Of a DNA stretch of 64,000 nucleotides, positions 48,867-59,931 are shown in pieces. How positions within the stretch are numbered: the stretch's first letter is position 1; every line of letters begins with the position of its first letter. The notes under the pieces were generated by a model. The model ran no database searches. It saw only the letters and a program-made list of their open reading frames with translations, and was not told the DNA's origin. The stretch spans positions 1,507,501 through 1,571,500 of the forward strand of contig BSDZ01000112.1 of assembly GCA_030268105.1 (NCBI GenBank). Reading direction: 5' to 3'. Both the position numbers and the translations under genes were made by a program. The DNA comes from Volvox africanus. Its lineage: Eukaryota; Chlorophyta; Chlorophyceae; Chlamydomonadales; Volvocaceae.

Positions 48867-51040
48867 TTGAGAACTTGTGTGCTGAGCATAACTTGAACAG
48901 GGCGCTGTTGACTGAGCCGGTTACAGATGAAGAGGTCGCTGCATCGGAGCGAGTGAAGACTCTGCTGGTGAAGAATGTGAAGGACTGCCATCTGCCGGTC
49001 ATCAAGGCATCACCGAACGCCAAAATGGCGTGGGATGGCCTTGCTGCGATTTTTGCCGCCAACAACCATGCCCGCAGATCTCAGCTGCGTCAGGAGTATA
49101 CTAAGCTGGCGATGAAGAAGGGAGAGGCCCTGCCGGTGTACCTTGCAAGAGTGCGGGAGCTACACACAGATCTGCTGAAGGTGGGCCAGGCCACCAGTGA
49201 ACAAGACATGACGTATGCAATGCTGACGGGTCTACCTCAGAAGTATGAGGTGATAGTGTCGATTTTGACGACACAGTCTGGTGAGCTTACGCTGTCTAGT
49301 GCAACCGCACAACTGCTGGCGTTCGAAGCTAGGGTAGGGAGCATGCATGAGGCCTCTACCAGCTCGTCTGCTTTTGTCAGTGCGGGTAGGGGAAGCTCAG
49401 CCACAGGAAGTGCGCCCCGACGTGGAGGAAGCCACGTCCGCGGCGGATCACGGGAGCCACTGCAGTGCTGGAACTGTGGAAAGCCCGGGCATCTGGAGAG
49501 GGGGTGCACTGCCCCCAGGATGGCTCAGAGGTCTGGCTCATGGAGCTCGGCGCCTAGAGGACCCGGTTATGGGTCAGGCGGCCTGGAGCGCACAAGAATG
49601 GGCGGCCATGGAGAGGCCGCGGGCGGGCCCAGCTTGGGGAGCGACCGCCGAGGTTATGGCCGGCACGACCATGTGGACGGTGCCGGCGACAGGGGCAATG
49701 CTAGCCCGAGGAACTTTGCCTTTGTGGCATCTGGGTCTGACCGCCTGAAAGGTTGGTACCTGGATTCTGGTGCATCTCATCATCTGACATATGATGCAGA
49801 TCAGATAGTGGACGTCCGCGAGCTGGCGGAGTCAGAAAAGTTTGAGATCCTGAGTGTGAACGGGGGGATCATCAGGCCCACAGCGGTAGGGACTCTGAGG
49901 CTTATCCCCGGGGTCAATATGCATGCACGGGTGACGGTGGAAGAGGTGTATCTTGTTCCTGACAGCTTTGCAAATGTGCTGTCAGTTGCTGCCCTGGATA
50001 AGCAGGGTGGGTCAGTTTGCTTTGAGGATGGCCAAGTCACTATGCGCAAGGGTGGTGAGAAGATTCTGACGGGCCAGCGCTTGGGCGACCTGTATGCCCT
50101 ATCATGTTTTTCGATTCCCAGGTCTGCTTCCAGGTTGAGATACACCCAGCCTTTTGGTGGAGTGGCTCATGGGAAGTCTGCATCTGAATCAATGGACTTG
50201 TGGCACCGCCGGTATGGACACCTTGGCCTAGGTAATCTTGAGAGGTTGGTGGGTGAAGGCATGGTGTCAGGGGTGCGTTTTGCAAAGGAGCAGGTGAAGG
50301 GAGCCGGAGATGCGGGTGTGTGCGAGCCATGTGTGATGTCACGGCAGCGCCGAGGGCCCTTCCCATCAACTGGGCATAAGGTGGATCAACCACTAGCTCT
50401 TATTCATCTTGATGTTTGTGGTCCGATGCCTGAGCGAACACCAACGGGTTCCCTCTACCTAACTGTCTTGTTGGATGACTATACTGGTTTTTCGGCTGTA
50501 GCCTTTACACCTACCAAGGAAGCGGTGAAGGACAAGGTGATGACTATGGTGAATCAGCTGGAGACGTACAGTGGTTTTCGGGTCAAGGAGGTACGGTCTG
50601 ATCAAGGGGGTGAGTTCATTAACAGTCCCCTGCAGGAGTTTTTCCGTACGAAAGGGATTCGGCATGGGCCTACGGTGGGGTATGCCCCCGAGCAGAATGG
50701 AGCTGCTGAGCGCTTGAATAGGACTCTGTTAGAGAAGATGCGTGCTCTATTGGCTGAGTCTCAACTTCCCCAATGCATGTGGGCTGAGGCTGTCTCTACG
50801 GCGAATTACCTTCGGAATATTTCACCTGTGTCCGGTCGGCCCTGCACCCCGTATGAAGCTTTCTCAGGGGAACATCCTGATGTGAGTCATCTGCGTGTGT
50901 TTGGATGTACGGCATATGTCCATATCCCCAAGGAGAAGCGCAATAAATTAGATCCGGTAAGTCGCAAGGGTGTTCTGGTTGGGTACGGCGATGCAGGCCA
51001 GTACCGTATCCTTTTTTCAGACAATGTAGTGTCGGTGTAG
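48867..51040 (+). pseudogene. copia gag-protease-integrase, both ends lost (copy 2)
   Basis: Frame open from the left junction (FENLCAEHNLNR, gag residue about 24 of the family) to a TAG made by the internal deletion. Contains the complete rest of the capsid, zinc knuckle CWNCGKPGHLERGC, protease WYLDSGASHHLT, and all integrase catalytic residues (equivalents of D357, D420, E456 of copy 1). It ends at DNVVSV, in the integrase C-terminal region, at the deletion junction. A TTG 25 bases upstream in array sequence is in frame, but I see no reason to think it is used. Confidence 0.92.
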
Positions 51041-51041
51041 C

Positions 51042-52292
51042 GTCCTTTTAGCGGTTGCAGCGGCTAGAAAAATGCCCATTCACCAGCTAGATGTGACGAC
51101 TGCGTTCTTGAATGGAGAACTGAAGGAGGATCTTTGGATGGAGCAGCCACCGGGGTACGAGTCGGAAACTCCAGGCCTGGCCTGTCACCTGCATAAGTCC
51201 ATCTATGGTCTAAAGCAGGCCCCACGGTGCTGGTATGATAAGTTGTGTGAGAAGTTTGCCGAGATTGGGCTGTTCCCGTCTAAATCAGATCCGGCTATGT
51301 TTCTGAAGGTTGATGAAAGGGGAGTGGTGGTTGCATTGGTTCATGTGGATGATACGTGTGTGGCCTCAGATGATTTAGAATTGGTGCGGAAGGTGAAAGA
51401 GGCGATTGGTCAGTGCTTCAAGATTCGGGACCTAGAGGAGGCACGAGTATTTTTGGGCATGGATATTCGTCGAGAGAAGGATGGCGATATTGTGTTGAGT
51501 CAATCTCGTTATATTGAGCAGATTCTGGAGCGGCACAACATGCTGGATGCCAAAGATCGGGCAACTCCTCTGGCAATGGGTACAAGGGCTGCCCCAGTGA
51601 CTGATGATGAAGGCAAACTGCTGGAGGACCCAACGCCTTACCGAGCTCTGGTGGGAGAACTCAACTACCTTGCAGTGAGTACACGTCCCGACCTGGCCTA
51701 TGCCCTGAGTGTGCTTTCCCGGTCCATGGCTAAGCCTACCCGCGCTGCAATGAGTGCGGCAAAGGGAGTGCTGCGGTACCTGGCGGGTACTCGGGAGATG
51801 GGTCTTCGGTTTCCTGGCGGACAAGGGCTGCAGCTGGATGGCTACAGTGATTCGGATTGGGCAGGAGACACAGTTACCCGCAGGTCAACAACTGGTTATG
51901 TCTTCCGAGTGAACGGTACTGCGATAAGTTGGAGCAGCCAGCTGCAGCGTACCGTGGCAGCATCATCAGTGGAGGCAGAGTATCAAGCTCTTTCCAGTGC
52001 GGTGAGAGAAGCCCTTTGGCTGTCAAAGCTGTCTGACGATCTGAAGATCGGCACCTCCCCCTCGATTATTAAGGTGGATTCCCAGGGGGCGATGAATATC
52101 AGCAACAACCCTATGACGTCCCAGCGGTCCAAGCATATTGATGTGATGCATCATCTAGTCAGAGAGCGGGTCGCAAGTGGGGAGGTTGAGCTTAGGTACT
52201 GCCCTACGGAGAAGATGGTGGCTGATGTGATGACGAAGGCCTTGGGTGAAGCCAAGTTCAAGTGGTGCCGTGCCTCCATGGGTGTAGTCTAG
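51042..52292 (+). pseudogene. copia RT (palm onward) and RNase H fragment (copy 2)
   Basis: Frame resumes at VLLAVAAARKMPIHQLDV after the 717-bp deletion and runs to the natural TAG. The RT fingers and the integrase-RT linker are gone. RT keeps LDVTTAFLNG and HVDD; RNase H keeps DSDWAGD, EAEY, VDSQ and KHID. The aspartate absent from copy 1 is present here. One further change, DLEEAR for DLGEAR. First ATG is at 51072. Confidence 0.92.
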
Positions 52293-52314
52293 TGGGGTTT
52301 GCACCGAGGGGGCG

Positions 52315-52617
52315 TGTTAAGTCTTGGACGGTGCAAACATTGGTTGCCACAACCTTGGAACTGTCCTAGAGAAGGAGCTCGGAGCTGTCCTAGAGAAGGA
52401 GCTTGGAACTGTCCTAGAGTTAAGTGGAGCCATCCGAGAGGACAACCGGGCGGAACTCTTGGAATAGCTAACAGCAGGCAATAATAGTATTTAAGGGTGC
52501 ATAAACTCTGCAATAGTCACCCAACAGCTAGCAATCGTCTAGTGTCTTATACATCTGACCTCCTCTGACCTCTGCAATACTTCATAGCAGCTTTATACTT
52601 CCTTTATCTCCTTAACA
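52315..52617 (+). repeat. 3' LTR of copia copy 2 (303 bp)
   Basis: Starts TGTTAAGTC after the polypurine tract (52304-52314) and ends CTTAACA. Same sequence as the LTRs of copy 1 by eye. Array sequence follows directly with ATTGAAGGGTGCC. Confidence 0.95.
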
Positions 52618-53467
52618 ATTGAAGGGTGCCTGAACTCTGCAGTAGTTACCCAACAGCTAGCAATCGTCTAGTATCTCATACTTCTGACCTCTTCTGACTA
52701 CTGTAATACTTCATAGCAGCAGTATACTTGCTCTATCTCCTTTACACAATTATCCCACCTATCCAATAGGTGGGCGTGTTAAGGAGATAGAGGAAGTATA
52801 CTGCTGCTCCTTCACTCGGCTACACCCATACAAACTTACTAATAACCACCTGCAAAACTATATTATTTAATAATGAGTGCATTAAATCTTCATTACCAAA
52901 TAAGCCGCTGTTTGTAATACTGTCTTGTTTGTACAAACTTACGCTTGTGATTTAATTAGCCAAAATTGGTGCAAACTCATCTTTAAAAATCGATACCAAA
53001 CTTAAATTTCTAAAGATTTAATTTCGACATTAACAGACGGGGTTTTTGATGAGGTAACAAGATGGCAAAATCGGCCACTTGATAGCGTTTATATTTGGAC
53101 TGTATCCATGTAAAGTCCCGGGATAATAATATTGTAATTAACAAGGCTGTGTTTTTAACCGCTCCATTCAGTAAGAAAGTTAGGTGTAAAATATTCCATA
53201 AAAAAATACTTTTTAAACCCATCCCACAAACTAAAATGCTATTTAACTTTAAGGTTAAAAGATGATAAACCCTGGTTATACTATTCTCACTTACTCGTAA
53301 CAGATATTGCTGTAAGGTTTTTAGGCACGGCAACACTTATATTTGACTTCACCTAAAGCCTTTCTCATCGCATCAGCCACCATCTTCTCCGTGGGGCAGT
53401 AATTCGCTCAACCTCCCACCTAGCGACCCGCTCTCTGACAAAATGATGCATGACATCAATGTGTTTT
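52618..53467. repeat. Array unit 15, left part, starting inside the plus LTR
   Basis: Begins at ATTGAAGGGTGCC, 131 bases before the end of the plus LTR (52618-52748). Then hairpin, AT-rich stretch and pol relic (from about 53321, minus) until the copy 3 insertion. Last five bases GTTTT (53463-53467) are the left duplication of copy 3. The pol relic has a private change (ctttctcatcg). Confidence 0.92.
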
Positions 53468-53858
53468 TGTTGAAGTCAGCAAAGCGCCCGGCCCCTCGTG
53501 GGCCGTATTACTTGCTCTGTCATTCATATGTATATGAGTGTTGCTCACTCTTACAGAGGTCAGAGGAGGTCAGATGTATAAGACACTAGACGATTGATAG
53601 CTGTTGGGTGACTATTGCAGAGCTCAGGTACCCTTAAATACTAGTTCTGATGGCTTCTGATCAACCACTCCCTGGAGCACTGCAGTATGCAGCTCTCTAC
53701 CATTGGGTAGTTGCCCAGCACCTACCACCAGCAACTTCCTACCACTTGGCGGCTGCTCAGCACCTATCACCTTGCACACTGCAACTGCCTGTCACAATTG
53801 CCGCCCTGCAACTGCTAGATCGGTAACTGTGACGGTTTGCACCGTCCACAACTTAACA
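53468..53858 (-). repeat. LTR of copia copy 3 (391 bp)
   Basis: Minus strand start TGTTAAGTTGTGG at 53858, end GACTTCAACA at 53468. Both ends are TG...CA type and the outer end abuts the GTTTT duplication, so the whole 391 bp is taken as the LTR. The first 308 bp match the array's minus LTR closely; the final 83 bp match the U5 fragment in every array unit. The plus-strand 70-codon frame at 53703 is a shadow. Confidence 0.88.
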
Positions 53859-53869
53859 CGCCCCCTCGG
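53859..53869 (-). other. Polypurine tract, copia copy 3
   Basis: Complement of ccgagggggcg directly before the LTR, identical to copies 1 and 2. Confidence 0.85.
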
Positions 53870-53880
53870 TGCAAACCCCA

Positions 53881-55224
53881 CTAGACTACACCCATGGAGG
53901 CACGGCACCACTTGAACTTGGCTTCACCCAAGGCCTTCGTCATCACATCAGCCACCATCTTCTCCGTAGGGCAGTACCTAAGCTCAACCTCCCCACTTGC
54001 GACCCGCTCTCTGACTAGATGATGCATCACATCAATATGCTTGGACCGCTGGGACGTCATAGGGTTGTTGCTGATATTCATCGCCCCCTGGGAATCCACC
54101 TTAATAATCGAGGGGGAGGTGCCGATCTTCAGATCGTCAGACAGCTTTGACAGCCAAAGGGCTTCTCTCACCGCACTGGAAAGAGCTTGATACTCTGCCT
54201 CCACTGATGATGCTGCCACGGTACGCTGCAGCTGGCTGCTCCAACTTATCGCAGTACCGTTCACTCGGAAAACATAACCAGTTGTTGACCTGCGGGTAAC
54301 TGTGTCTCCTGCCCAATCCGAATCACTGTAGCCATCCAGCTGCAGCCCTTGTCCGCCAGGAAACCGAAGACCCATCTCCCGAGTACCCGCCAGGTACCGC
54401 AGCACTCCCTTTGCCGCACTCATTGCAGCGCGGGTAGGCTTAGCCATGGACCGGGAAAGCACACTCAGGGCATAGGCCAGGTCGGGACGTGTACTCACTG
54501 CAAGGTAGTTGAGTTCTCCCACCAGAGCTCGGTAAGGCGTTGGGTCCTCCAGCAGTTTGCCTTCATCATCAGTCACTGGGGCAGCCCTTGTACCCATTGC
54601 CAGAGGAGTTGCCCGATCTTTGGCATCCAGCATGTTGTGCCGCTCCAGAATCTGCTCAATATAACGAGATTGACTCAACACAATATCGCCATCCTTCTCT
54701 CGACGAATATCCATGCCCAAAAATACTCGTGCCTCCCCTAGGTCCCGAATCTTGAAGCACTGACCAATCGCCTCTTTCACCTTCCGCACCAATTCTAAAT
54801 CATCTGAGGCCACACACGTATCATCCACATGAACCAATGCAACCACCACTCCCCTTTCATCAACCTTCAGAAACATAGCCGGATCTGATTTAGACGGGAA
54901 CAGCCCAATCTCGGCAAACTTCTCACACAACTTATCATACCAGCACCGTGGGGCCTGCTTTAGACCATAGATGGACTTATGCAGGTGACAGGCCAGGCCT
55001 GGAGTTTCCGACTCGTACCCCGGTGGCTGCTCCATCCAAAGATCCTCCTTCAGTTCTCCATTCAAGAACGCAGTCGTCACATCTAGCTGGTGAATGGGCA
55101 TTTTTCTAGCCGCTGCAACCGCTAAAGGTTTTGACCGTTGGGACGTCAGGCAAGGGCCCGAATAGTGATATTCGGTTGCTGAACAATCACTGCGACCTCC
55201 ACACTTCATACACTCGCGAACCAT
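53881..55224 (-). pseudogene. RT-RNase H fragment of copy 3, fused by chance to array relic frame
   Basis: 447 codons from an ATG at 55222-55224. Residues 1-33 come from the array (MVRECMKCGG... ending SQRSKP, the start of the unit's RNase H relic); from L34 it is copia RT palm and RNase H. D48 (LDVTTAFLNG), HVDD at 132-135, EAEY at 342 and KHID with D398 are intact, as are DSDWAGD and VDSQ. RT fingers, integrase, protease and gag are absent. The join is in frame because the insertion site and the truncation happen to agree. No evidence that it is expressed. Confidence 0.85.
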
Positions 55225-56991
55225 ATGCGGTAAACGTTGTGTAATGATATAAGAAATATTATTTCTCGGCGATTCCTAACAATATGATGCCTTGCGCCGT
55301 AATCTCTCAGAATTTGTTAATCTCGCTAAATCGCTACCATTATATGTATTTAATGTAATAGTCAGCTAAGCGCCCGGCCCCTCCCTGGGCCACATTACTT
55401 GCTGTCATTCATTTGTATATGAGTGTTGCTCAATCTGAACATTTAGAACCTGTACAAACCCTATGACTTTACAACAAAGAACTCTGAAGTGCATACATGG
55501 CTGTTCATGGCTAATTTTCTAATGATCTAACTATCTAATTATATTCTCGAGCAGCAAGCTGCCGGAGTGAGCAAGTCTGGGTAACAATCCGGGAAATTTG
55601 GAAAAAGCAAACCAATAGTAGCCAGGCAACAATGTCGCCAGATGGACCCGAACAAAGCAACCAAGAGCCACAGTTACACATCGAGCAGGCCCCCAAAATA
55701 GCCTTATCCGGCAAGCATAAGGCATAGCAGCTTGGCGTAGGCGTGAAAATTGACCATGAAAAGGAGCATGGGTAAGACGATGATGAACCGAATGCTTTCC
55801 AAATCCAGACATACTACAAGGCAGAATAGTTAAATTGTTGCACAGGATGGAATTGTATAACGAATTCACGCCACAATTTTCAGCACGGTTATTAATTTGT
55901 CATCGTATCAAGAATGTCATGCACATTCCTAACCAAAATTGTTTCATGGCTCGTGTTTCTGTTATTCTCCGTTATTTCTTATGCACATTGTTGAGTTGTG
56001 CGGTACAAGACGTTTATGGTAAATTTTGGATTGCCGGCATGTGAAAGGCCCAAGATTGGAGCCTGGATGACCTGTGCCACTAGACGGGGACTGCCTTGAC
56101 GGGCATAGGAAATGCCAGGGGCCAGCGGCTGTACAGTTGCAAAATGATAATAAGACTACGTTGACGCCGATCACACGGCTTATATTGCCGGAGTTGACGT
56201 GAGATCACACGATGGGAAAGGACAGATTGGCTGACCCCTTCGTGTCTTAACAATTGTGTAATGTGGTCTTTCACGTTTGAAGCAGTGATGGAGGAACACG
56301 GACTTGACAGATGGTTAAGACGAAGACAATGCAAAAGACGTCAAATATATAATGCATGACGTCTATAATTAAAGCTGCAACAACTGCGAGCTGAGCCTGG
56401 GAGAGCAACCTCATTCTCAACACCCAGCTTTTGGCTTTTGAAAAGAGAATAGAAACGGAACAGAAATCGGAGGAATCATTTGCGTTTGCAAATCGGAGGA
56501 AGCAAAAAACGCTGGACCAGGGAGCAACCGTGGCGGGTGTTAAGGAGATAGAGGAAGTATACCGCTGCAATGATGTATTACAGTAGTCAGAAGAGGTCAG
56601 AAGTATAAGACACTAGACGATTGCTAGCTGTTGGGTGACTATTGCAGAGCTCAGGTACCCTTAAATACTAGTTCTAATGGCTTCTGATCAACAACACCCT
56701 GGAGCACTGCAGTATGCAGCTCTCTACCATTGGGTAGTTGCCCAGCACCTACCACCAGCAACTTCCTACCACTTGGCTGCTCAGCACCTATCACCTTGCA
56801 CACTGCAACTGCCTGTCACAACTGCCGCCCTGCAACTGCTAGATAGGTAACTGTGACGGTTTGCACCGTCCACAACTTAACAGACACATGTTGGAAGTTA
56901 GGAATATAGACCTCAAGGAGATGTATTCAGCCCTAGGTCTGAGGGTTTTGCCTTTCCTTTCTTATATGAGAGCAACTCTCTCGCGTCAATT
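55128..56991. repeat. Array unit 15, right part
   Basis: Resumes with GTTTTGACCG (right duplication 55128-55132), upstream end of the RNase H relic, U5 piece, unassigned block, gag relic, minus LTR 56538-56882 (345 bp) and spacer 56883-56991. Carries the gtacaaaccctatgac variant shared with unit 14. Confidence 0.93.
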
Positions 56992-59931
56992 TGTTAAGTT
57001 CTGGACGGTGCAAACCGTCGCTGTTACCTATCTAGCAGTTGCAGGGCGGCAAGGTGGTAGCTGTGACAGGCAGTTGCAGGGTGCAAGGTGGTAGGTGCTG
57101 GACAGCTGCCAAGTGGTAGGAAGTTGCTGGTGGTAGGTGCTAGGTAGGTACCCAAGGGGAGACACTTGACTGCATAGACACGTGACTGCAGTGCGTTGGG
57201 AGTGGTTGATCAGAAGCCATTAGTAGTATTGAAGGGTGCCTGAACTCTGCAGTAGTTACCCAACAGCTAGCAATCGTCTAGTATCTCATACTTCTGACCT
57301 CTTCTGACTACTGTAATACTTCATAGCAGCAGTATACTTGCTCTATCTCCTTTACACAATTATCCCACCTATCCAATAGGTGGGCGTGTTAAGGAGATAG
57401 AGGAAGTATACTGCTGCTCCTTCACTCGGCTACACCCATACAAACTTACTAATAACCACCTGCAAAACTATATTATTTGATAATGAGTGCATTAAATCTT
57501 CATTAGCAAATAAGCCGCTGTTTGTAATACTGTCTTGTTTGTACAAACTTACGCTTGTGATTAAATTAGCCAAAATTGGTGCAAACTCATCTTTAAAAAT
57601 CGATACCAAACTTAAATTTCTAAAGATTTAATTTCGACATTAACAGACGGGGTTTTTGATGAGGTAACAAGATGGCAAAATCGGCCACTTGATAGCGTTT
57701 ATATTTGGACTGTATCCATGTAAAGTCCCGGGATAATAATATTGTAATTAACAAGGCTGTGTTTTTAACCGCTCCATTCAGTAAGAAAGTTAGGTGTAAA
57801 ATATTCCATAAAAAAATACTTTTTAAACCCATCCCACAAACTAAAATGCTATTTAACTTTAAGGTTAAAAGATGATAAACCCTGGTTATACTATTCTCAC
57901 TTACTCGTAACAGATATTGCTGTAAGGTTTTTAGGCACGGCAACACTTATATTTGACTTCACCTAAAGCCTTTGTCATCGCATCAGCCACCATCTTCTCC
58001 GTGGGGCAGTAATTCGCTCAACCTCCCACCTAGCGACCCGCTCTCTGACAAAATGATGCATGACATCAATGTGTTTTGACCGTTGGGACGTCAGGCAAGG
58101 GCCCGAATAGTGATATTCGGTTGCTGAACAATCACTGCAACCTCCACACTTCATACACTCGCAAACCATATGCGGTAAACGTTGTGTAATGATATAAGAA
58201 ATATTATTTCTCGGCGATTCCTAACAATATGATGCCTTGCGCCGTAATCTCTCAGAATTTGTTAATCTCGCTAAATCGCTACCATTATATGTATTTAATG
58301 TAATAGTCAGCTAAGCGCCCGGCCCCTCCCTGGGCCACATTACTTGCTGTCATTCATTTGTATATGAGTGTTGCTCAATCTGAACATTTAGAACCTGTAC
58401 ATATGACTTTACAACAAAGAACTCTGAAGTGCATACATGGCTGTTCATGGCTAATTTTCTAATGATCTAACTATCTAATTATATTCTCGAGCAGCAAGCT
58501 GCCGGAGTGAGCAAGTCTGGGTAACGATCCGGGAAATTTGGAAAAAGCAAACCAATAGTAGCCAGGCAACAATGTCGCCAGATGGACCCGAACAAAGCAA
58601 CCAAGAGCCACAGTTACACATCGAGCAGGCCCCCAAAATAGCCTTATCCGGCAAGCATAAGGCATAGCAGCTTGGCGTAGGCGTGAAAATTGACCATGAA
58701 AAGGAGCATGGGTAAGACGATGATGAACCGAATGCTTTCCAAATCCAGACATACTACAAGGCAGAATAGTTAAATTGTTGCACAGGATGGAATTGTATAA
58801 CGAATTCACGCCACAATTTTCAGCACGGTTATTAATTTGTCATCGTATCAAGAATGTCATGCACATTCCTAACCAAAATTGTTTCATGGCTCGTGTTTCT
58901 GTTATTCTCCGTTATTTCTTATGCACATTGTTGAGTTGTGCGGTACAAGACGTTTATGGTAAATTTTGGATTGCCGGCATGTGAAAGGCCCAAGATTGGA
59001 GCCTGGATGACCTGTGCCACTAGACGGGGACTGCCTTGACGGGCATAGGAAATGCCAGGGGCCAGCGGCTGTACAGTTGCAAAATGATAATAAGACTACG
59101 TTGACGCCGATCACACGGCTTATATTGCCGGAGTTGACGTGAGATCACACGATGGGAAAGGACAGATTGGCTGACCCCTTCGTGTCTTAACAATTGTGTA
59201 ATGTGGTCTTTCACGTTTGAAGCAGTGATGGAGGAACACGGACTTGACAGATGGTTAAGACGAAGACAATGCAAAAGACGTCAAATATATAATGCATGAC
59301 GTCTATAATTAAAGCTGCAACAACTGCGAGCTGAGCCTGGGAGAGCAACCTCATTCTCAACACCCAGCTTTTGGCTTTTGAAAAGAGAATAGAAACGGAA
59401 CAGAAATCGGAGGAATCATTTGCGTTTGCAAATCGGAGGAAGCAAAAAACGCTGGACCAGGGAGCAACCGTGGCGGGTGTTAAGGAGATAGAGGAAGTAT
59501 ACCGCTGCAATGATGTATTACAGTAGTCAGAAGAGGTCAGAAGTATAAGACACTAGACGATTGCTAGCTGTTGGGTGACTATTGCAGAGCTCAGGTACCC
59601 TTAAATACTAGTTCTAATGGCTTCTGATCAACAACACCCTGGAGCACTGCAGTATGCAGCTCTCTACCATTGGGTAGTTGCCCAGCACCTACCACCAGCA
59701 ACTTCCTACCACTTGGCTGCTCAGCACCTATCACCTTGCACACTGCAACTGCCTGTCACAACTGCCGCCCTGCAACTGCTAGATAGGTAACTGTGACGGT
59801 TTGCACCGTCCACAACTTAACAGACACATGTTGGAAGTTAGGAATATAGACCTCAAGGAGATGTATTCAGCCCTAGGTCTGAGGGTTTTGCCTTTCCTTT
59901 CTTATATGAGAGCAACTCTCTCGCGTCAATT
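56992..59931. repeat. Array unit 16 (2940 bp)
   Basis: Complete. Plus LTR 56992-57358, pol relic from about 57931 (minus), minus LTR 59478-59822 (345 bp). Right-hand markers throughout: gtaaggttttt, short ATATATAATT tract, ctggaccaggg, caacaacaccc; tract gattaaattag; cctaaccaaaattg shared with units 15 and 17. Confidence 0.95.

Larger units (their letters stand above)
48867..52617 (+). mobile_element. Ty1/copia retrotransposon, copy 2, 5'-truncated and internally deleted
   Basis: Same family as copy 1, differing by few substitutions. It lacks the 5' LTR, primer site and the first 20-odd gag codons; it starts at the point equivalent to 42479 in copy 1. It retains the 116 bp of gag that copy 1 lost. 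A 717-bp block (copy 1 positions 44534-45250) is replaced by the 4 bases TAGC at 51038-51041. It ends with a full 303-bp 3' LTR. No direct target duplication is seen: left flank TTAAAT, right flank ATTGAA. The flanks are mirror images at homologous points of the two array LTRs, and 564 bp between them are missing. Confidence 0.95.
53468..55127 (-). mobile_element. Ty1/copia retrotransposon, copy 3, 5'-truncated (1660 bp)
   Basis: On the minus strand: RT from LAVAAARK, RNase H, stop, polypurine tract, LTR. Flanked by GTTTT at 53463-53467 and 55128-55132, matching the uninterrupted site aatgtgttttgaccg of other units. The pol part is nearly identical to copies 1 and 2, but the LTR is a different type: its U3-R is that of the array's minus LTR and its U5 end is that of the fragment at 7411-7493. 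It is inserted within the RNase H relic of unit 15, in the same orientation as that relic. Confidence 0.93.

Noticed and set aside
51031..51062. Splicing as the cause of the copy 2 deletion (CCTTTTAG looks like a 3' splice site)
   Set aside because: The retained sequence includes bases upstream of the AG plus a TAGC filler, so the junction is not an exact intron removal.
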